Shown here piece by piece: positions 16,789-25,718 of a stretch of 64,000 bases of DNA (the first letter of the stretch is position 1; each line of letters begins with the position of its first letter). The notes below the pieces were generated by a model that saw only the letters and a list, made by a program, of their open reading frames with translations, ran no database searches and had not been told where the DNA came from. The DNA comes from Bacillus sp. FJAT-26390 (GTDB lineage Bacteria; Bacillota; Bacilli; Paenibacillales; Paenibacillaceae): assembly GCF_001682865.1 (NCBI RefSeq), contig NZ_MAQX01000032.1, positions 614,888-678,887 on the forward strand, read 5' to 3'. The position numbers were made by a program, and so were the translations under genes.

Positions 16789-18696
16789 TTAAGCAGACGT
16801 GCTCTTCCCTTTGCTCACAGCTTTGCCGCCTCTCAAGAACAGCACAGCAGCAACAATAACAGCTGAGATGGCGAATATGACAATCGCTGTCGTGTTGGAG
16901 GCTGGCTGGCCTGCGAATTGAATCGCTTGCCCTGCGACGATGTACCAGGTGATCAAGAGCGTATTGGCAAATGCGCCTGCATAGATGGTGCCTGTTTTGC
17001 GGAAGAAATAAGTCGACACGAGCGCCATTACGATGTTTACCGGAACGAATTGGAAAGCTACGATGCCAAGCAGCGCCTGCGATTTCCAAAAGAGCTGCTC
17101 TGTTGCGAACATCGTCACGTATTGGATGAGAATGAGGACAAGGATGCCGGTCGTATTGATCATCGCGTTAGAGAGAAACCATTTCCATGCTGTTTTTGTT
17201 TCAGAGTCGCTCTCTTTAAGCCTGAATTGACCATGCAGCAGCAGACCGTTCACTAAGAAGAAAATAAGGAAAGGAAGCGCATATTTGAGCATCAGGGACA
17301 GCTGGTCGACACTCATCACCTTCAGGCCCATCACCCATATCCTAAAATCGATGTGGAAAAGCGCAGCTGCGGCAACCGTCGTTGCATACACGCTTCCAAC
17401 AGATAGGAGAGCAAGCGCAAGAGCTCTGCCCATTGCTCCAATGTCTAGTCCGAAGAAACCGGCTTGACCGGATACCCCGTAGTGCCGCAAGGAAGCTCCC
17501 TGCTTCTGATTAACGAACCTATGCCATAATCCGAACAAGACAACAGCAATAACCGCGTTAAAAAGAATCCAAATGACGAAGCCATTCGTGAGCGATTGCG
17601 ACCAGAAGCTGCCTGCCGGCATCCATTTGCTTCCCCACTCTTGGAATTTGAAGAAGGTAATCGCCGGAATTGCCGTTGCAACCAAAGCGCCAAGCACCCA
17701 GCCTGCTCCCGGACGGACGCCGCGCGGCTCAGGCAATGGCTGGATGACTCTGCGGAAATAGCTCGTTCCAAGCAAATTTCCTGCTACGGAGAACATGAGC
17801 ATAAAAGCTCCGACTAACGCGAGCAATGTGCCATATTCCTTCAAGCGCCATGTTTGATCGTTATGATCAACGGCGTTTGGAGCAGGCATCGCTTGTTGAA
17901 GGAAATCAATTGCATTGCCGACCGCTGCAGTTGACCAATGGTCTGCAGGATGAATGACATTCGGGATATAGAGCAAACGCGCCGATTTATTTTCAAAAGA
18001 GCCGTACAGCTTGCCTGGAACTACCGCTTCAGCCGTGCCGAACACTTTCTTGAGCTTATCGGTGCCCACAATTTGGGATGCCTTCGGCACCTCCCACATG
18101 AGCGGGGCGAATTCGTCATATTTGCTGAATACAATCGCGTAATTGAAAGGCGTCTCCGCAGTCACTTCACCGGAGCCAAACGTCTCGGTTGAAGAGCCCT
18201 CTTGAATTACGGTATGGACCCACTCCGGCTTCGCCGTTGCTGCTGCCAGCACCGACCAGCCGCCCATCGAATGGCCTTCTAACGCGATTTTCTCTTTATC
18301 GACGAAGGCTAAATTTCTAAGGTAGCTAAGGCTAGCCAGCGATCCTCTCATTGTAGGATCAAGCGGTGATTGCTCGGAATAACCGTGACCCTCCATATCC
18401 ATGGAAAGCACCACGTAACCTCTGCGCGCGAATTCGATATTGAATGGGTCTTGCACCTCACGGGAGTTGATGTAGCCGTGCATCGTCAGCACGGCAGGAT
18501 GCGTCTTGCTCGGGTCCATGTCTGCCGGTGTATAGAGCAGGCCGCTAAGCATATTGCCCCCGTCGCCGGCAAACCTTACGTCCGATACTTTCACGCTGCC
18601 GCCGCTTGTTTGCACATTGCTCGCGATCAAACAGCCAGCCAGCACAACCACAAGCGCGACAATAATCGAGATACGCCTAGAGAAGAAAAGTTTCAT
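16789..18696 (-). CDS. Alpha/beta hydrolase fused to multi-spanning membrane domain
   Basis: This 635-residue protein has an N-terminal hydrophobic segment with a lipobox-like LAGC. An extracytoplasmic-type alpha/beta hydrolase domain (about residues 50-300) follows, with oxyanion motif TMHGYINS, nucleophile elbow GHSMGG and a likely catalytic His in IHPADHW. The C-terminal ~320 residues contain about eight hydrophobic helices (for example LLALVGAFMLMFSVAG and FLIFFLVNGLLL). The hydrolase is typical of dienelactone hydrolase/acyl-peptidase-like enzymes; the membrane half matches no family I can name. I chose ATG 18696 (GGGAGG about 11 nt upstream). The upstream extension to 18792 lacks a ribosome site. 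Monocistronic, with a strong terminator. Confidence 0.78.
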   Translation of the reverse strand: MKLFFSRRISIIVALVVVLAGCLIASNVQTSGGSVKVSDVRFAGDGGNMLSGLLYTPADMDPSKTHPAVLTMHGYINSREVQDPFNIEFARRGYVVLSMDMEGHGYSEQSPLDPTMRGSLASLSYLRNLAFVDKEKIALEGHSMGGWSVLAAATAKPEWVHTVIQEGSSTETFGSGEVTAETPFNYAIVFSKYDEFAPLMWEVPKASQIVGTDKLKKVFGTAEAVVPGKLYGSFENKSARLLYIPNVIHPADHWSTAAVGNAIDFLQQAMPAPNAVDHNDQTWRLKEYGTLLALVGAFMLMFSVAGNLLGTSYFRRVIQPLPEPRGVRPGAGWVLGALVATAIPAITFFKFQEWGSKWMPAGSFWSQSLTNGFVIWILFNAVIAVVLFGLWHRFVNQKQGASLRHYGVSGQAGFFGLDIGAMGRALALALLSVGSVYATTVAAAALFHIDFRIWVMGLKVMSVDQLSLMLKYALPFLIFFLVNGLLLHGQFRLKESDSETKTAWKWFLSNAMINTTGILVLILIQYVTMFATEQLFWKSQALLGIVAFQFVPVNIVMALVSTYFFRKTGTIYAGAFANTLLITWYIVAGQAIQFAGQPASNTTAIVIFAISAVIVAAVLFLRGGKAVSKGKSTSA

Positions 18697-18896
18697 CCTA
18701 ATAACGACCTCCCTTTGGTTTGTGAGGAACAAAAAAAGATTCCCATCAAAAGCAAACCCAAAATAGGATAAGCAATTGTTGTGAATCTCCATGTCTCCGT
18801 CACATTATTAACTTGTTCCCAGTATATGCTAGTTTGAAAACGCTGTCAATCACTGTTTGGCCGCCTGCTTGTCCTATTTTTCGGAAAGCAGAAACA

Positions 18897-18931
18897 GCCA
18901 TTTCAAACAGAAAGCATCTGTTCGAAATGGC
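18897..18931 (-). terminator. Terminator hairpin after hisS
   Basis: Arms GCCATTTCgAACAGA and TCTGTTtGAAATGGC pair with one mismatch around a 5-nt loop. On the minus strand TGTTTCTGCTTT follows. It sits about 14 nt past the hisS stop. Confidence 0.7.
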
Positions 18932-18944
18932 CGCTCTCCTTTCA

Positions 18945-20246
18945 TTAATTAGCGAATAATAGGGGACAGCTTTCGTTCTCCAGCACGTATATCGCTTCGT
19001 CCAAGCTCACTTCACGCTCGGTCCGCTCAGCCATATCCTTTAGTCTCACCATTCCGGCTTTCCACTCCGTCTCGCCCAGAAGCAGCGCATAACGAATGCC
19101 GCTGCCTGCAACCGAGGCAAGAATGTTCTTCAGCTTGCGTCCGCTAGTATCCAGCTTCACTCGAATCCCGCTGGCGCGCAGCTCGGCCGCCGCTTGCAGC
19201 ATTTCCGCAGCCGTCACGCCAACAGGTATGAGAATGACGGGAGCGGAGGACGGCTCCGACGCACGGTTTTCGAGCAGCGCCATAATCGACTCCATGCCAA
19301 ACGATAGCCCTACGGCGCTATACTCGGTATCGTCCCTGCCGACCAGTTGTCCGATAATCGCATCATACCGCCCGCCGCCGCCCAAGCTCGAAGCGAAGCC
19401 GTTTGACGTTTCGAAAATTTCGTAGACCGTCCCCGTGTAGAATGATAGCCCTCGCGAGAGAAAAGGATCAAATGCGCAATCCTGCGCAAGGCCAAGCTTA
19501 CGCAAAATATCGGTTACAGCCAGCACTTCCAGCGCCCCGGCGCTGCCTCGCAGGCCATATTTGTCCATAACTTCCTCAAACGTAGGATTTTGCAAGGCAA
19601 TCAGCTCAATGACAGCTTCCGTCACCTCGTCAGCCAACCCTTTCTCGGCCAGCTCCAGCTTCACGCCGGCTTCTCCCACCTTCGCAAGCTTATCCAGCGT
19701 CAGCATGACCGACAGCGATTCGCTTGCGGGAACGCCGATGGCTGCCATAATCTCGCCAAGAAACCGTCTGTTATTCCATTTCAGCTGAACCTTGATGGTA
19801 AGCGACCGGAACACGTCGATTGCCAGCTGCATCAACTCGACCTCAGCCTCGGGGCCTTTCACACCAACCACATCCACATCGCATTGCAAAAACTCCCGCA
19901 GCCTTCCGCGCTTAACGGGGCCGTCTCGGAACACCTTCCCGATCTCATACCGTTTAATCGGCAATTCCATACCCGGATTTAAAGCGATCACTTTCGCGAA
20001 TGGAATCGTGAGGTCGTACCGCAAGCCTAATCGTCGCCTGCGCTGATCGGTGAGCTGGTACATTTCTTTTATAATTTCATCGCCGCCTGCGTATTTTGAG
20101 GTCAATAAATCAAGTTCGGTCAGCTCGGTCGTCACCATTTCATTAAAATCATAAAGCTCAAACTTATCGCGGAGGGTATCCTGAATCCGTCTCCGCAGCG
20201 CCTGTTCTTTGCCAAAATAATCGTAAGTCCCCTTTACATTTTGCAT
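18945..20246 (-). CDS. hisS: Histidyl-tRNA synthetase
   Basis: This 433-residue class II aminoacyl-tRNA synthetase attaches histidine to tRNA-His. Visible motifs are motif 2 RYEIGKVFRDGPVKRGRLREFLQCD, the HisA region GLSFYTGTVYEIF, and the motif 3 region YDAIIGQLVG...AVGLSFGMESI; the C-terminal ~95 residues form the anticodon-binding domain. The presence of the HisA loop and anticodon domain argues against the paralogue HisZ. ATG 20246 fits the GAGAGGA ribosome site best; a GTG at 20249 and an ATG at 20255 are alternatives. It is transcribed alone, behind a leader with a His-codon peptide and a terminator. Whether a second hisS exists in the genome cannot be seen here. Confidence 0.92.
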   Translation of the reverse strand: MQNVKGTYDYFGKEQALRRRIQDTLRDKFELYDFNEMVTTELTELDLLTSKYAGGDEIIKEMYQLTDQRRRRLGLRYDLTIPFAKVIALNPGMELPIKRYEIGKVFRDGPVKRGRLREFLQCDVDVVGVKGPEAEVELMQLAIDVFRSLTIKVQLKWNNRRFLGEIMAAIGVPASESLSVMLTLDKLAKVGEAGVKLELAEKGLADEVTEAVIELIALQNPTFEEVMDKYGLRGSAGALEVLAVTDILRKLGLAQDCAFDPFLSRGLSFYTGTVYEIFETSNGFASSLGGGGRYDAIIGQLVGRDDTEYSAVGLSFGMESIMALLENRASEPSSAPVILIPVGVTAAEMLQAAAELRASGIRVKLDTSGRKLKNILASVAGSGIRYALLLGETEWKAGMVRLKDMAERTEREVSLDEAIYVLENESCPLLFAN

Positions 20247-20277
20247 CACGATCATTCCTCTCTACATTTATTGGAAT

Positions 20278-20450
20278 AAAAAAAACGCGCAGGACCTCTT
20301 GGTCCTGCGCGCATCGTATGCTGCAGGGAGGCCAACGCGAGAAGCGCTAGCCCACCCTGAATATTGATCAGGGGTGCTAACGCTTGGTGAAATAATGATG
20401 CTGATTCAATTGGAGTGTGTACATGATACCCAATCCCTTCGACTTGAATT
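20278..20450 (-). promoter_or_regulatory. hisS leader: His-dependent transcription attenuator
   Basis: The roughly 195-nt leader holds four overlapping hairpins. P1 (20383-20344) pairs GCGTTAGC and CCCTGA with TCAGGG and GCTAGCGC. P2 (20359-20324) reuses that 3' arm against GCGTTGGCCTCCCTG. P3 (20327-20304) pairs CCTGC-GCAT with ATGC-GCAGG. The terminator (20311-20286) has an 11-bp perfect stem and 8 T residues. P1 excludes P2, P2 excludes P3 and P3 excludes the terminator, as in classical his/trp attenuators. A leader peptide with two adjacent His codons ends inside the 5' arm of P1. A stalled ribosome should favour P1-P3 (readthrough), and a ribosome at the stop codon should favour P2-terminator. 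The element GGTGGG also recalls a T-box core, so that alternative needs testing. Confidence 0.72.
20377..20424 (-). CDS. His-rich leader peptide of hisS
   Basis: A 15-codon ORF reads MYTLQLNQHHYFTKR and stops with TAG. The two His codons are CAT CAT (20400-20395). AAGGGA lies 9 nt upstream of the ATG, a workable ribosome site. The ORF begins about 26 nt after the predicted transcription start and its stop codon lies inside the 5' arm of hairpin P1. That placement is what a ribosome-sensing attenuator needs. It is too short for normal gene calling; evidence for translation is indirect. Confidence 0.62.
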   Translation of the reverse strand: MYTLQLNQHHYFTKR

Positions 20451-20456
20451 ATAGTG

Positions 20457-20485
20457 ATTATAGCGAATCGAAGCATGCGGCGCAA
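20457..20485 (-). promoter_or_regulatory. hisS promoter
   Basis: TTGCGC (20485-20480) and TATAAT (20462-20457) are spaced 17 nt. Transcription would start near 20450, just before the leader peptide. A second TATAAT at 20453-20448 has no matching -35. Confidence 0.65.
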
Positions 20486-20543
20486 CTTTATTTTTCATCA
20501 CTCGACTCAACTGCTATAGTATCCTCCCCATCCTTCGCTCTAT

Positions 20544-21326
20544 TTAGTGCCTGTATGTATGAACCGAATTCAGCTTCAACCACGGATAGATAACCAGAAT
20601 AACTAGAAGCAATACGATAGCCGCAAACGTATGGGCATGCTCAAGCACAAACGAAACGTTATCGCCGGATGCCGTAACCAGCAAGCCTGTCGCAGCTTCG
20701 CTTCCCGGAACTCCGTATACGAAACAATACATGACGCTTACGCCCATATGCATGCCGGTGCTCATCCAAATCGAGCCCGTTTTTAGAAGCACATAACCAA
20801 GCGATAGTCCTAGTATGAACGAGAATAGAGCATTTGATAGGCTGAAGCCGACTAACCAGATATCATCCAGCGCAAATATAAGAGCCGATACAAGCAACAA
20901 ATGAGCATTTCGTATTTTACCCTTAAGATGAGCGAAGATATAACCTCTTACGATGAGATTATACATGAGCGAGCCAAGAAACATCACGCCAATGACCTCG
21001 ATGGCAAAAAGGACCGCTTCCGGCGCCTTTTTTACGCCCACGATCTGAAAGTCCCCGAAGCTCCACAAGAGCACATACATGGCCGCCCAAGTGCCGGCGC
21101 CAAGCAGCAGACCGATTCGCAGGTTTCTTTTCCAGCCAAAATGGGCTTTTACGCCTAAGTCCTCTATCCCCCTTAAGCCGGTCAGCTTGGCCACTTGATG
21201 AACAAGGATGAAGAATAGGATCGCATAAAGCAGCCAAGAAATAGTTTCCAGCGAAAATAACCTCGGGATTAAATTAAAATATAAATCGATAATGAGAAAA
21301 CCAATGACTGCGAATAGCTTTTCCAT
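20544..21326 (-). CDS. CPBP-family membrane protein lacking the usual catalytic motif
   Basis: A 260-residue protein with about seven transmembrane helices and the layout of the CPBP (CAAX protease and bacteriocin-processing, 'Abi') family. Active members carry EExxxR, then FxxxH and HxxxN/B motifs. Here the first motif region reads SLMYNLIVRGYIF, so the paired Glu residues are missing although the Arg remains. The second reads ALIFALDDIW, with Asp instead of His, and the third, TGMHMGVSV, keeps a His. It is therefore probably not an active protease. AAGGG precedes the ATG. It lies upstream of hisS in the same direction, but hisS has its own promoter. Confidence 0.65.
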   Translation of the reverse strand: MEKLFAVIGFLIIDLYFNLIPRLFSLETISWLLYAILFFILVHQVAKLTGLRGIEDLGVKAHFGWKRNLRIGLLLGAGTWAAMYVLLWSFGDFQIVGVKKAPEAVLFAIEVIGVMFLGSLMYNLIVRGYIFAHLKGKIRNAHLLLVSALIFALDDIWLVGFSLSNALFSFILGLSLGYVLLKTGSIWMSTGMHMGVSVMYCFVYGVPGSEAATGLLVTASGDNVSFVLEHAHTFAAIVLLLVILVIYPWLKLNSVHTYRH

Positions 21327-21500
21327 TGTTCAAACCCTTCCTACGAAAGATAATGGATACCCGCTCGTCCAAATCCAATGAGCAAAGTGACTGCCATTGT
21401 CGTTGTTCATATCGTTTTATGTATATTCGCGAGATTGCCGTATATCCCTAAGCCCGGCCGACTTTTTCAATCCTTTATTCGTGATCGCCTTGCCATGAGA

Positions 21501-21546
21501 AAAACCCCGGTCATTGGCGGCTTTCGCCAGCCACTCCCGGGGTTTT
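21501..21546 (-). terminator. Terminator of the GH26 gene
   Basis: Outer arms AAAACCCCGG and CCGGGGTTTT with an inner GGCGG/GCC stem are followed on the minus strand by T-rich sequence. It lies 15 nt past the stop of the 1385-residue protein gene. Confidence 0.85.
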
Positions 21547-21560
21547 GTCTATTATTTATT

Positions 21561-24500
21561 TTAGTTTAGCGTAATCTCATCCACGTATACGGACGCAGTG
21601 CCGCTGCCGCTTGTTGGCTCGATTTTGATACCGATAGACTTCACGGCATCACGGCCTGCTACCCCTGCAAGAGGAATCGCAAGCGTCTGGAACCCGGAGG
21701 AATCCACTGCCGTCATCCCGCTATCATACCAGCTCCAATCCGGTCCTGTTTTGATATACAGCCGCGCATTCGCCGAACCGGCTGACAGCTTGACCTTAAC
21801 GCTTATCGAACTAACTGCGGATAGATCAAGCGCCGATGCCTTCGTCAGCTCGAAGCCTGAACCTGCGAGGCTGAATGAAGAGGTTAGGGCAAAATTGCCA
21901 CTCGCAGCCGCATCAGCGGCAATGACTGGCGCAGTCGCGCTCGCATTGTTCACTTCAACGATAAAGCCTGAAGCATCGCTTTCAAAATCATACAGTACGC
22001 CGGCTTTCTCAGGCATGCTGCCCGGTCCGCTGCCGCCATTTGGCACGCCGCCCGTACCGTCATTGATCGCTTCGATATCGTCGAAGTACAAGCTGCTGCT
22101 GAGCGCAGCTCCTGATACCGCATTGACATAAATCGAGAAATCCTGCACATTTTTCAAGCTGACTTTATTTATTTTTTTGCCAGCATTGCCCGTATCCCAC
22201 GGGGCTACCGCAAATTCACTGAATGGAAGGGTGACCCATTCGCCAGCCGTTCCCGCGAGCGATGGATAAGCCTCATAAGAGACGCCATCCACCTTCAATT
22301 GAATGACCAGCTTCTGATTGCTGCCATCTGGAACAAGCCAAAATTTGAGCTTATTAAACGTAGACCAGTCTACGCCGCCAAGCGCTTTGGTAATACCGGC
22401 ATAACCCGAGCCTGCGAGCGTGTAGTCGAATCTCATCGCATACATGCCGCCGCTCTCGTGCTCGCCATCCAAGCTGACATTAACCGTATCGCCGCCCGCT
22501 TTTACAAACTTCGCTTGCAGCGCAGCGTTCACACCTTGATACCCTTCAAAATGGTCGACTAACGAAGGGATAACCGGCGGCTCATAATAGCTGTTTAGGA
22601 GTGCAATATTATCGACGTAGATCGGTCCGTCAAGCTGCAGGCCGCTGCCGATAATCGACAAAGCAAGGCTTGTTGCTTCTGCTGATTTGCCCGGATCGTT
22701 TAAATCAATGTAAGTGCTGTATTTCGCATAATCCACCCCGTCTACCGTAACGACAGGCAATTCCGCAAGCTTCTTCTCCGTCGTCAGCATGCCGTATTTC
22801 CCTGCATCCGTCCAGTCTGGCGGAAGCTGCACGATGCCGCGCAGACTTGCGCTTGCCGACTCCGAGCCCGCCGAAACCGGAATCCAAGCATCAAAGGAAA
22901 CACGATTCACCGCAACGAGCGGAACCTCGCTTGCCGCTTGGACTAGCGCAAGCTTAAGCTCCTGCCACGTATCTTGATATACCGCATCCGTTACGCTAAG
23001 TTTAAGGGCGCCATCGCCGTTAAAGCTCTCATGACTAAGCGTTAAGCCCATCGTTGACGGCCAAGTGCCGTTATTTTGAATACCCGCGATGTCTGTGTCA
23101 AATGTGTATGTCTTCAGTGCGATTCGATCCGCTTTGACAAAAACCGTCACGGTTTGCTCAAGCGCCACGCCGTTTTCTTTGTAAACCTTCACCGTAATAT
23201 CGGCTGTTTTGCCATTTTGCTCTCCGTTAGGCATCCAATTCGCCGAGTAGAAGCCGTTTGAGTCTAAGGCCATCGGCACTTCAACCGAGGAGCCCTGTGC
23301 TACATACACGACTTTTGACGGTACCGTATTCAGAACGCGGGCGCGAACAACCGTCCGGTTCTCTCTTACGGTGCTTTGATTAACAGGACTTGCAACATGC
23401 AGGAATGGCTGCTCGGCCGCCGCTTTCACCTGATGCCCATAAACGTCCGTTACCTCTTTGGCAAACGCGGTATACGGATCGTTATAGTACGCGACCAAAT
23501 CCTCTAGCAACTCATGATCGCCAAGCAGCGGAGCATTGCGATAAGGAACAAATAGATTGCCGTTCGTGCTGAAATTCGCCCAAGTCTGCATATAAGAAAT
23601 CCGTTTGGCGTCTGGGTCGGACTTGATTGCGTTCAGCAGCTTCGTAAACCAAGCTTTATCCGCGTTGCCCTGCTGCAGCATCCCTTGCGGGCTATAACCG
23701 AACTCGGAGAAAGTGGCTATTTTGCCCTTGGAATCAGCGAGCTTCGAGATCATCGCCAAGTCCGCAACGAGATTGTTAAGGAAGGACTCGCTGCCCGGGC
23801 TTTGCTGATTGTCGTATTGGTCCATGCCGAGCACGTCAACGTAATCATCGCCCGGATAGGTCGTTAAATAATTGGATTCGCTGCCGCCAAAGGTACCGTT
23901 GGGCGAGTAGACGTACAACAGGTTATGAACATCCTTGGCGTCGCGCAAATACTCAACGGTGTACCGGTAAATTTCCACATACTCGCTTGTCGTTGTCGTT
24001 TTGGCGCCCCACCAGAACCAGCCGCCGTTCTGCTCATGGAAGGGACGGAACAAGATCGGAATAAGCTTCCCGTCGTTATCCTTCAGGTTGCTCGCAAGCG
24101 CGGCGATCCGATCGAGAAATGCGTTAAAGTCAGCATGCTTGTCGCCTCCCGGCAAAATATGCTGCACAACCGAGCCGCTTGTATCGTTAAAGCTGCCGCC
24201 CGTTACAAAGTTAGGCAGATGCGCGCTGAGCGTAACGATGCCCCCGAGCTCATGCGCTTCCTTCATTTTGGCGGTCAGATTGATTCTGCTTTGTTCCGTA
24301 TCGTTCGAAACGCCGGGCTTCTCCTTGCCCTCCAAGCTAAGGGTATCCCAGCCGAAGACAGCCGGATAATCGCCTACCGCATTTTTAACATCCGATTGAA
24401 TGTCTTTCGTATCGGTAAAAGAGATTCCCTCCGTCGTCGCATGCTGATGGCCGAACAATACTTGCTTGCCGCGCACATCATCCAAATAAGCAAACAGCGA

Positions 24501-25718
24501 TTTGGTATAATCGGTTGCATTCGAATCGACGAGGTTCTCTACACGTTCCGTGCCACCGTTGCCGTCACCGCCGCCATTTCCACCACCACTGCCGCTACCG
24601 GAGCTGCCAGTGCCGCCGCTTGCGCCAGAAGCATCCGCAGCGCCTTTCGTAATCACGCTAGCTCCTTTGCTGAGCGGCTTGCCGTTCAAGGTAACGCCGT
24701 CCGCATCCACATTCGCCTTCTTCACATTGCCTTGGCCTTTGATAGTGGAACCCTTCGCCTGACCATCCAGTGCAAGCTCCCCAATGAAGGTGCCCTCGCC
24801 AAGCTCAAGCGTAAACTCGCTGCTGCCCGTTAGATGCTGAGCAGTCGTCGTTCCGCTAAACAGGACGCGTACCGGCCCATCCTGACGATTCACTTGAACT
24901 TCGCCAAGTACCGAGTTATTGACAGCAACCGTATGGACCCCGCCGCCCCAAATGTACGTCGTGCCCGTTACCGTTACGTTATCGAGCGTCGCGTCGCCAT
25001 CGCCAATGCCTGCAGTCAAATAAAGATTGCCGGTTATCGCAACATCCTTTAAGACAACGTTTGCCGCATTCACAACAACATTGCCTGAAATGGACGAGCC
25101 TCCGAACGAACCCGCCTTCGGATAATATTGTTGAATAAGCTTGTCTATTACCGTCACAAGCTCCGCGCGCGTCAAATGGCCCTTAGGCCGGAAGGTGCCG
25201 TCCTTATAGCCGCTAAGCACGCCTGCCAGCGCATCCACGCCGGCTTTTGCATATTCCGAAACGTTGTCCGCATCCGCAAAGGAAGCGCTGCCATTTCCGT
25301 TCAGGTGAAAGGCTCTAGCCACTAGGACCGCTGCATCCTGACGGGTGATCGGCTGTGCCGGATTCGCTTTATTGTTGGAGCCGCCCTCGTAATAACCAGC
25401 CGCGCGGGCAGCCGAGATGGACTTTGCGTACCAAGCAGCCGACTCCACGTCCGCAAACGGTTCTTTCGACTCCGCCGTATATCCAAGAATTGCGTTAACG
25501 ATCGTGACGAACTCCGCTCTAGTCACGTTTTGGTTCGGCCTGAAGGAGCCGTCCGAATATCCGCCCACTACGCCATTTGTTTTCCATCTCTCAATCGCCG
25601 CCTGTGCCCAGTGTCCGCGTTCGTCTGCTGCTGCCGCTTGAGCAAATGCAGGCAAGACTACCGAGATGACGAGCATAGGTACGATTAGCGCAGCAATCCA
25701 CTTACGTATCTTCTTCAT
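21561..25718 (-). CDS. SLH-anchored multidomain GH26 glycoside hydrolase (beta-mannanase type)
   Basis: A 1385-residue cell-surface enzyme. Signal peptide about 1-28. Three SLH domains (about 30-80, 86-140 and 145-195; for example GYSDGSFRPNQNVTRAEF) bind the secondary cell-wall polymer. A repetitive beta-helix-like region (200-360) and a Gly/Ser linker follow. The GH26 catalytic domain (about 395-720) has acid/base Glu562 in RPFHEQNGGWFWWG and nucleophile Glu672 in ATFSEFGYSP. An Ig-like module, then three carbohydrate-binding-like beta-sandwiches (YTFDTDIAGIQNNG, DHFEGYQGVNAAL and YDFESDASGF, resembling CBM27/CBM11 types) complete the chain. GH26 members mostly cleave beta-1,4-mannans. GGAGGG precedes the ATG. 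A cre-like site upstream suggests CcpA repression. Confidence 0.9.
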   Translation of the reverse strand: MKKIRKWIAALIVPMLVISVVLPAFAQAAAADERGHWAQAAIERWKTNGVVGGYSDGSFRPNQNVTRAEFVTIVNAILGYTAESKEPFADVESAAWYAKSISAARAAGYYEGGSNNKANPAQPITRQDAAVLVARAFHLNGNGSASFADADNVSEYAKAGVDALAGVLSGYKDGTFRPKGHLTRAELVTVIDKLIQQYYPKAGSFGGSSISGNVVVNAANVVLKDVAITGNLYLTAGIGDGDATLDNVTVTGTTYIWGGGVHTVAVNNSVLGEVQVNRQDGPVRVLFSGTTTAQHLTGSSEFTLELGEGTFIGELALDGQAKGSTIKGQGNVKKANVDADGVTLNGKPLSKGASVITKGAADASGASGGTGSSGSGSGGGNGGGDGNGGTERVENLVDSNATDYTKSLFAYLDDVRGKQVLFGHQHATTEGISFTDTKDIQSDVKNAVGDYPAVFGWDTLSLEGKEKPGVSNDTEQSRINLTAKMKEAHELGGIVTLSAHLPNFVTGGSFNDTSGSVVQHILPGGDKHADFNAFLDRIAALASNLKDNDGKLIPILFRPFHEQNGGWFWWGAKTTTTSEYVEIYRYTVEYLRDAKDVHNLLYVYSPNGTFGGSESNYLTTYPGDDYVDVLGMDQYDNQQSPGSESFLNNLVADLAMISKLADSKGKIATFSEFGYSPQGMLQQGNADKAWFTKLLNAIKSDPDAKRISYMQTWANFSTNGNLFVPYRNAPLLGDHELLEDLVAYYNDPYTAFAKEVTDVYGHQVKAAAEQPFLHVASPVNQSTVRENRTVVRARVLNTVPSKVVYVAQGSSVEVPMALDSNGFYSANWMPNGEQNGKTADITVKVYKENGVALEQTVTVFVKADRIALKTYTFDTDIAGIQNNGTWPSTMGLTLSHESFNGDGALKLSVTDAVYQDTWQELKLALVQAASEVPLVAVNRVSFDAWIPVSAGSESASASLRGIVQLPPDWTDAGKYGMLTTEKKLAELPVVTVDGVDYAKYSTYIDLNDPGKSAEATSLALSIIGSGLQLDGPIYVDNIALLNSYYEPPVIPSLVDHFEGYQGVNAALQAKFVKAGGDTVNVSLDGEHESGGMYAMRFDYTLAGSGYAGITKALGGVDWSTFNKLKFWLVPDGSNQKLVIQLKVDGVSYEAYPSLAGTAGEWVTLPFSEFAVAPWDTGNAGKKINKVSLKNVQDFSIYVNAVSGAALSSSLYFDDIEAINDGTGGVPNGGSGPGSMPEKAGVLYDFESDASGFIVEVNNASATAPVIAADAAASGNFALTSSFSLAGSGFELTKASALDLSAVSSISVKVKLSAGSANARLYIKTGPDWSWYDSGMTAVDSSGFQTLAIPLAGVAGRDAVKSIGIKIEPTSGSGTASVYVDEITLN

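Noticed and set aside
20324..20450. hisS leader as a canonical T-box
   Set aside because: A GGTGGG core is present, but the leader is short before it (about 95 nt), no full stem I or specifier loop could be recognised, and the terminator does not share bases with the putative T-box element. It is kept as an alternative to the attenuator.
20252..20485. Minus-strand frame of 77 codons overlapping the hisS leader
   Set aside because: It spans the promoter and all hairpins, has no ribosome site, and its conservation-like look comes from the structured RNA. The 15-codon His-rich frame fits the leader logic better.
24001..24833. Long plus-strand frames antisense to the GH26 gene
   Set aside because: They run opposite an intact multidomain protein, have no ribosome sites and reflect codon bias on the other strand.
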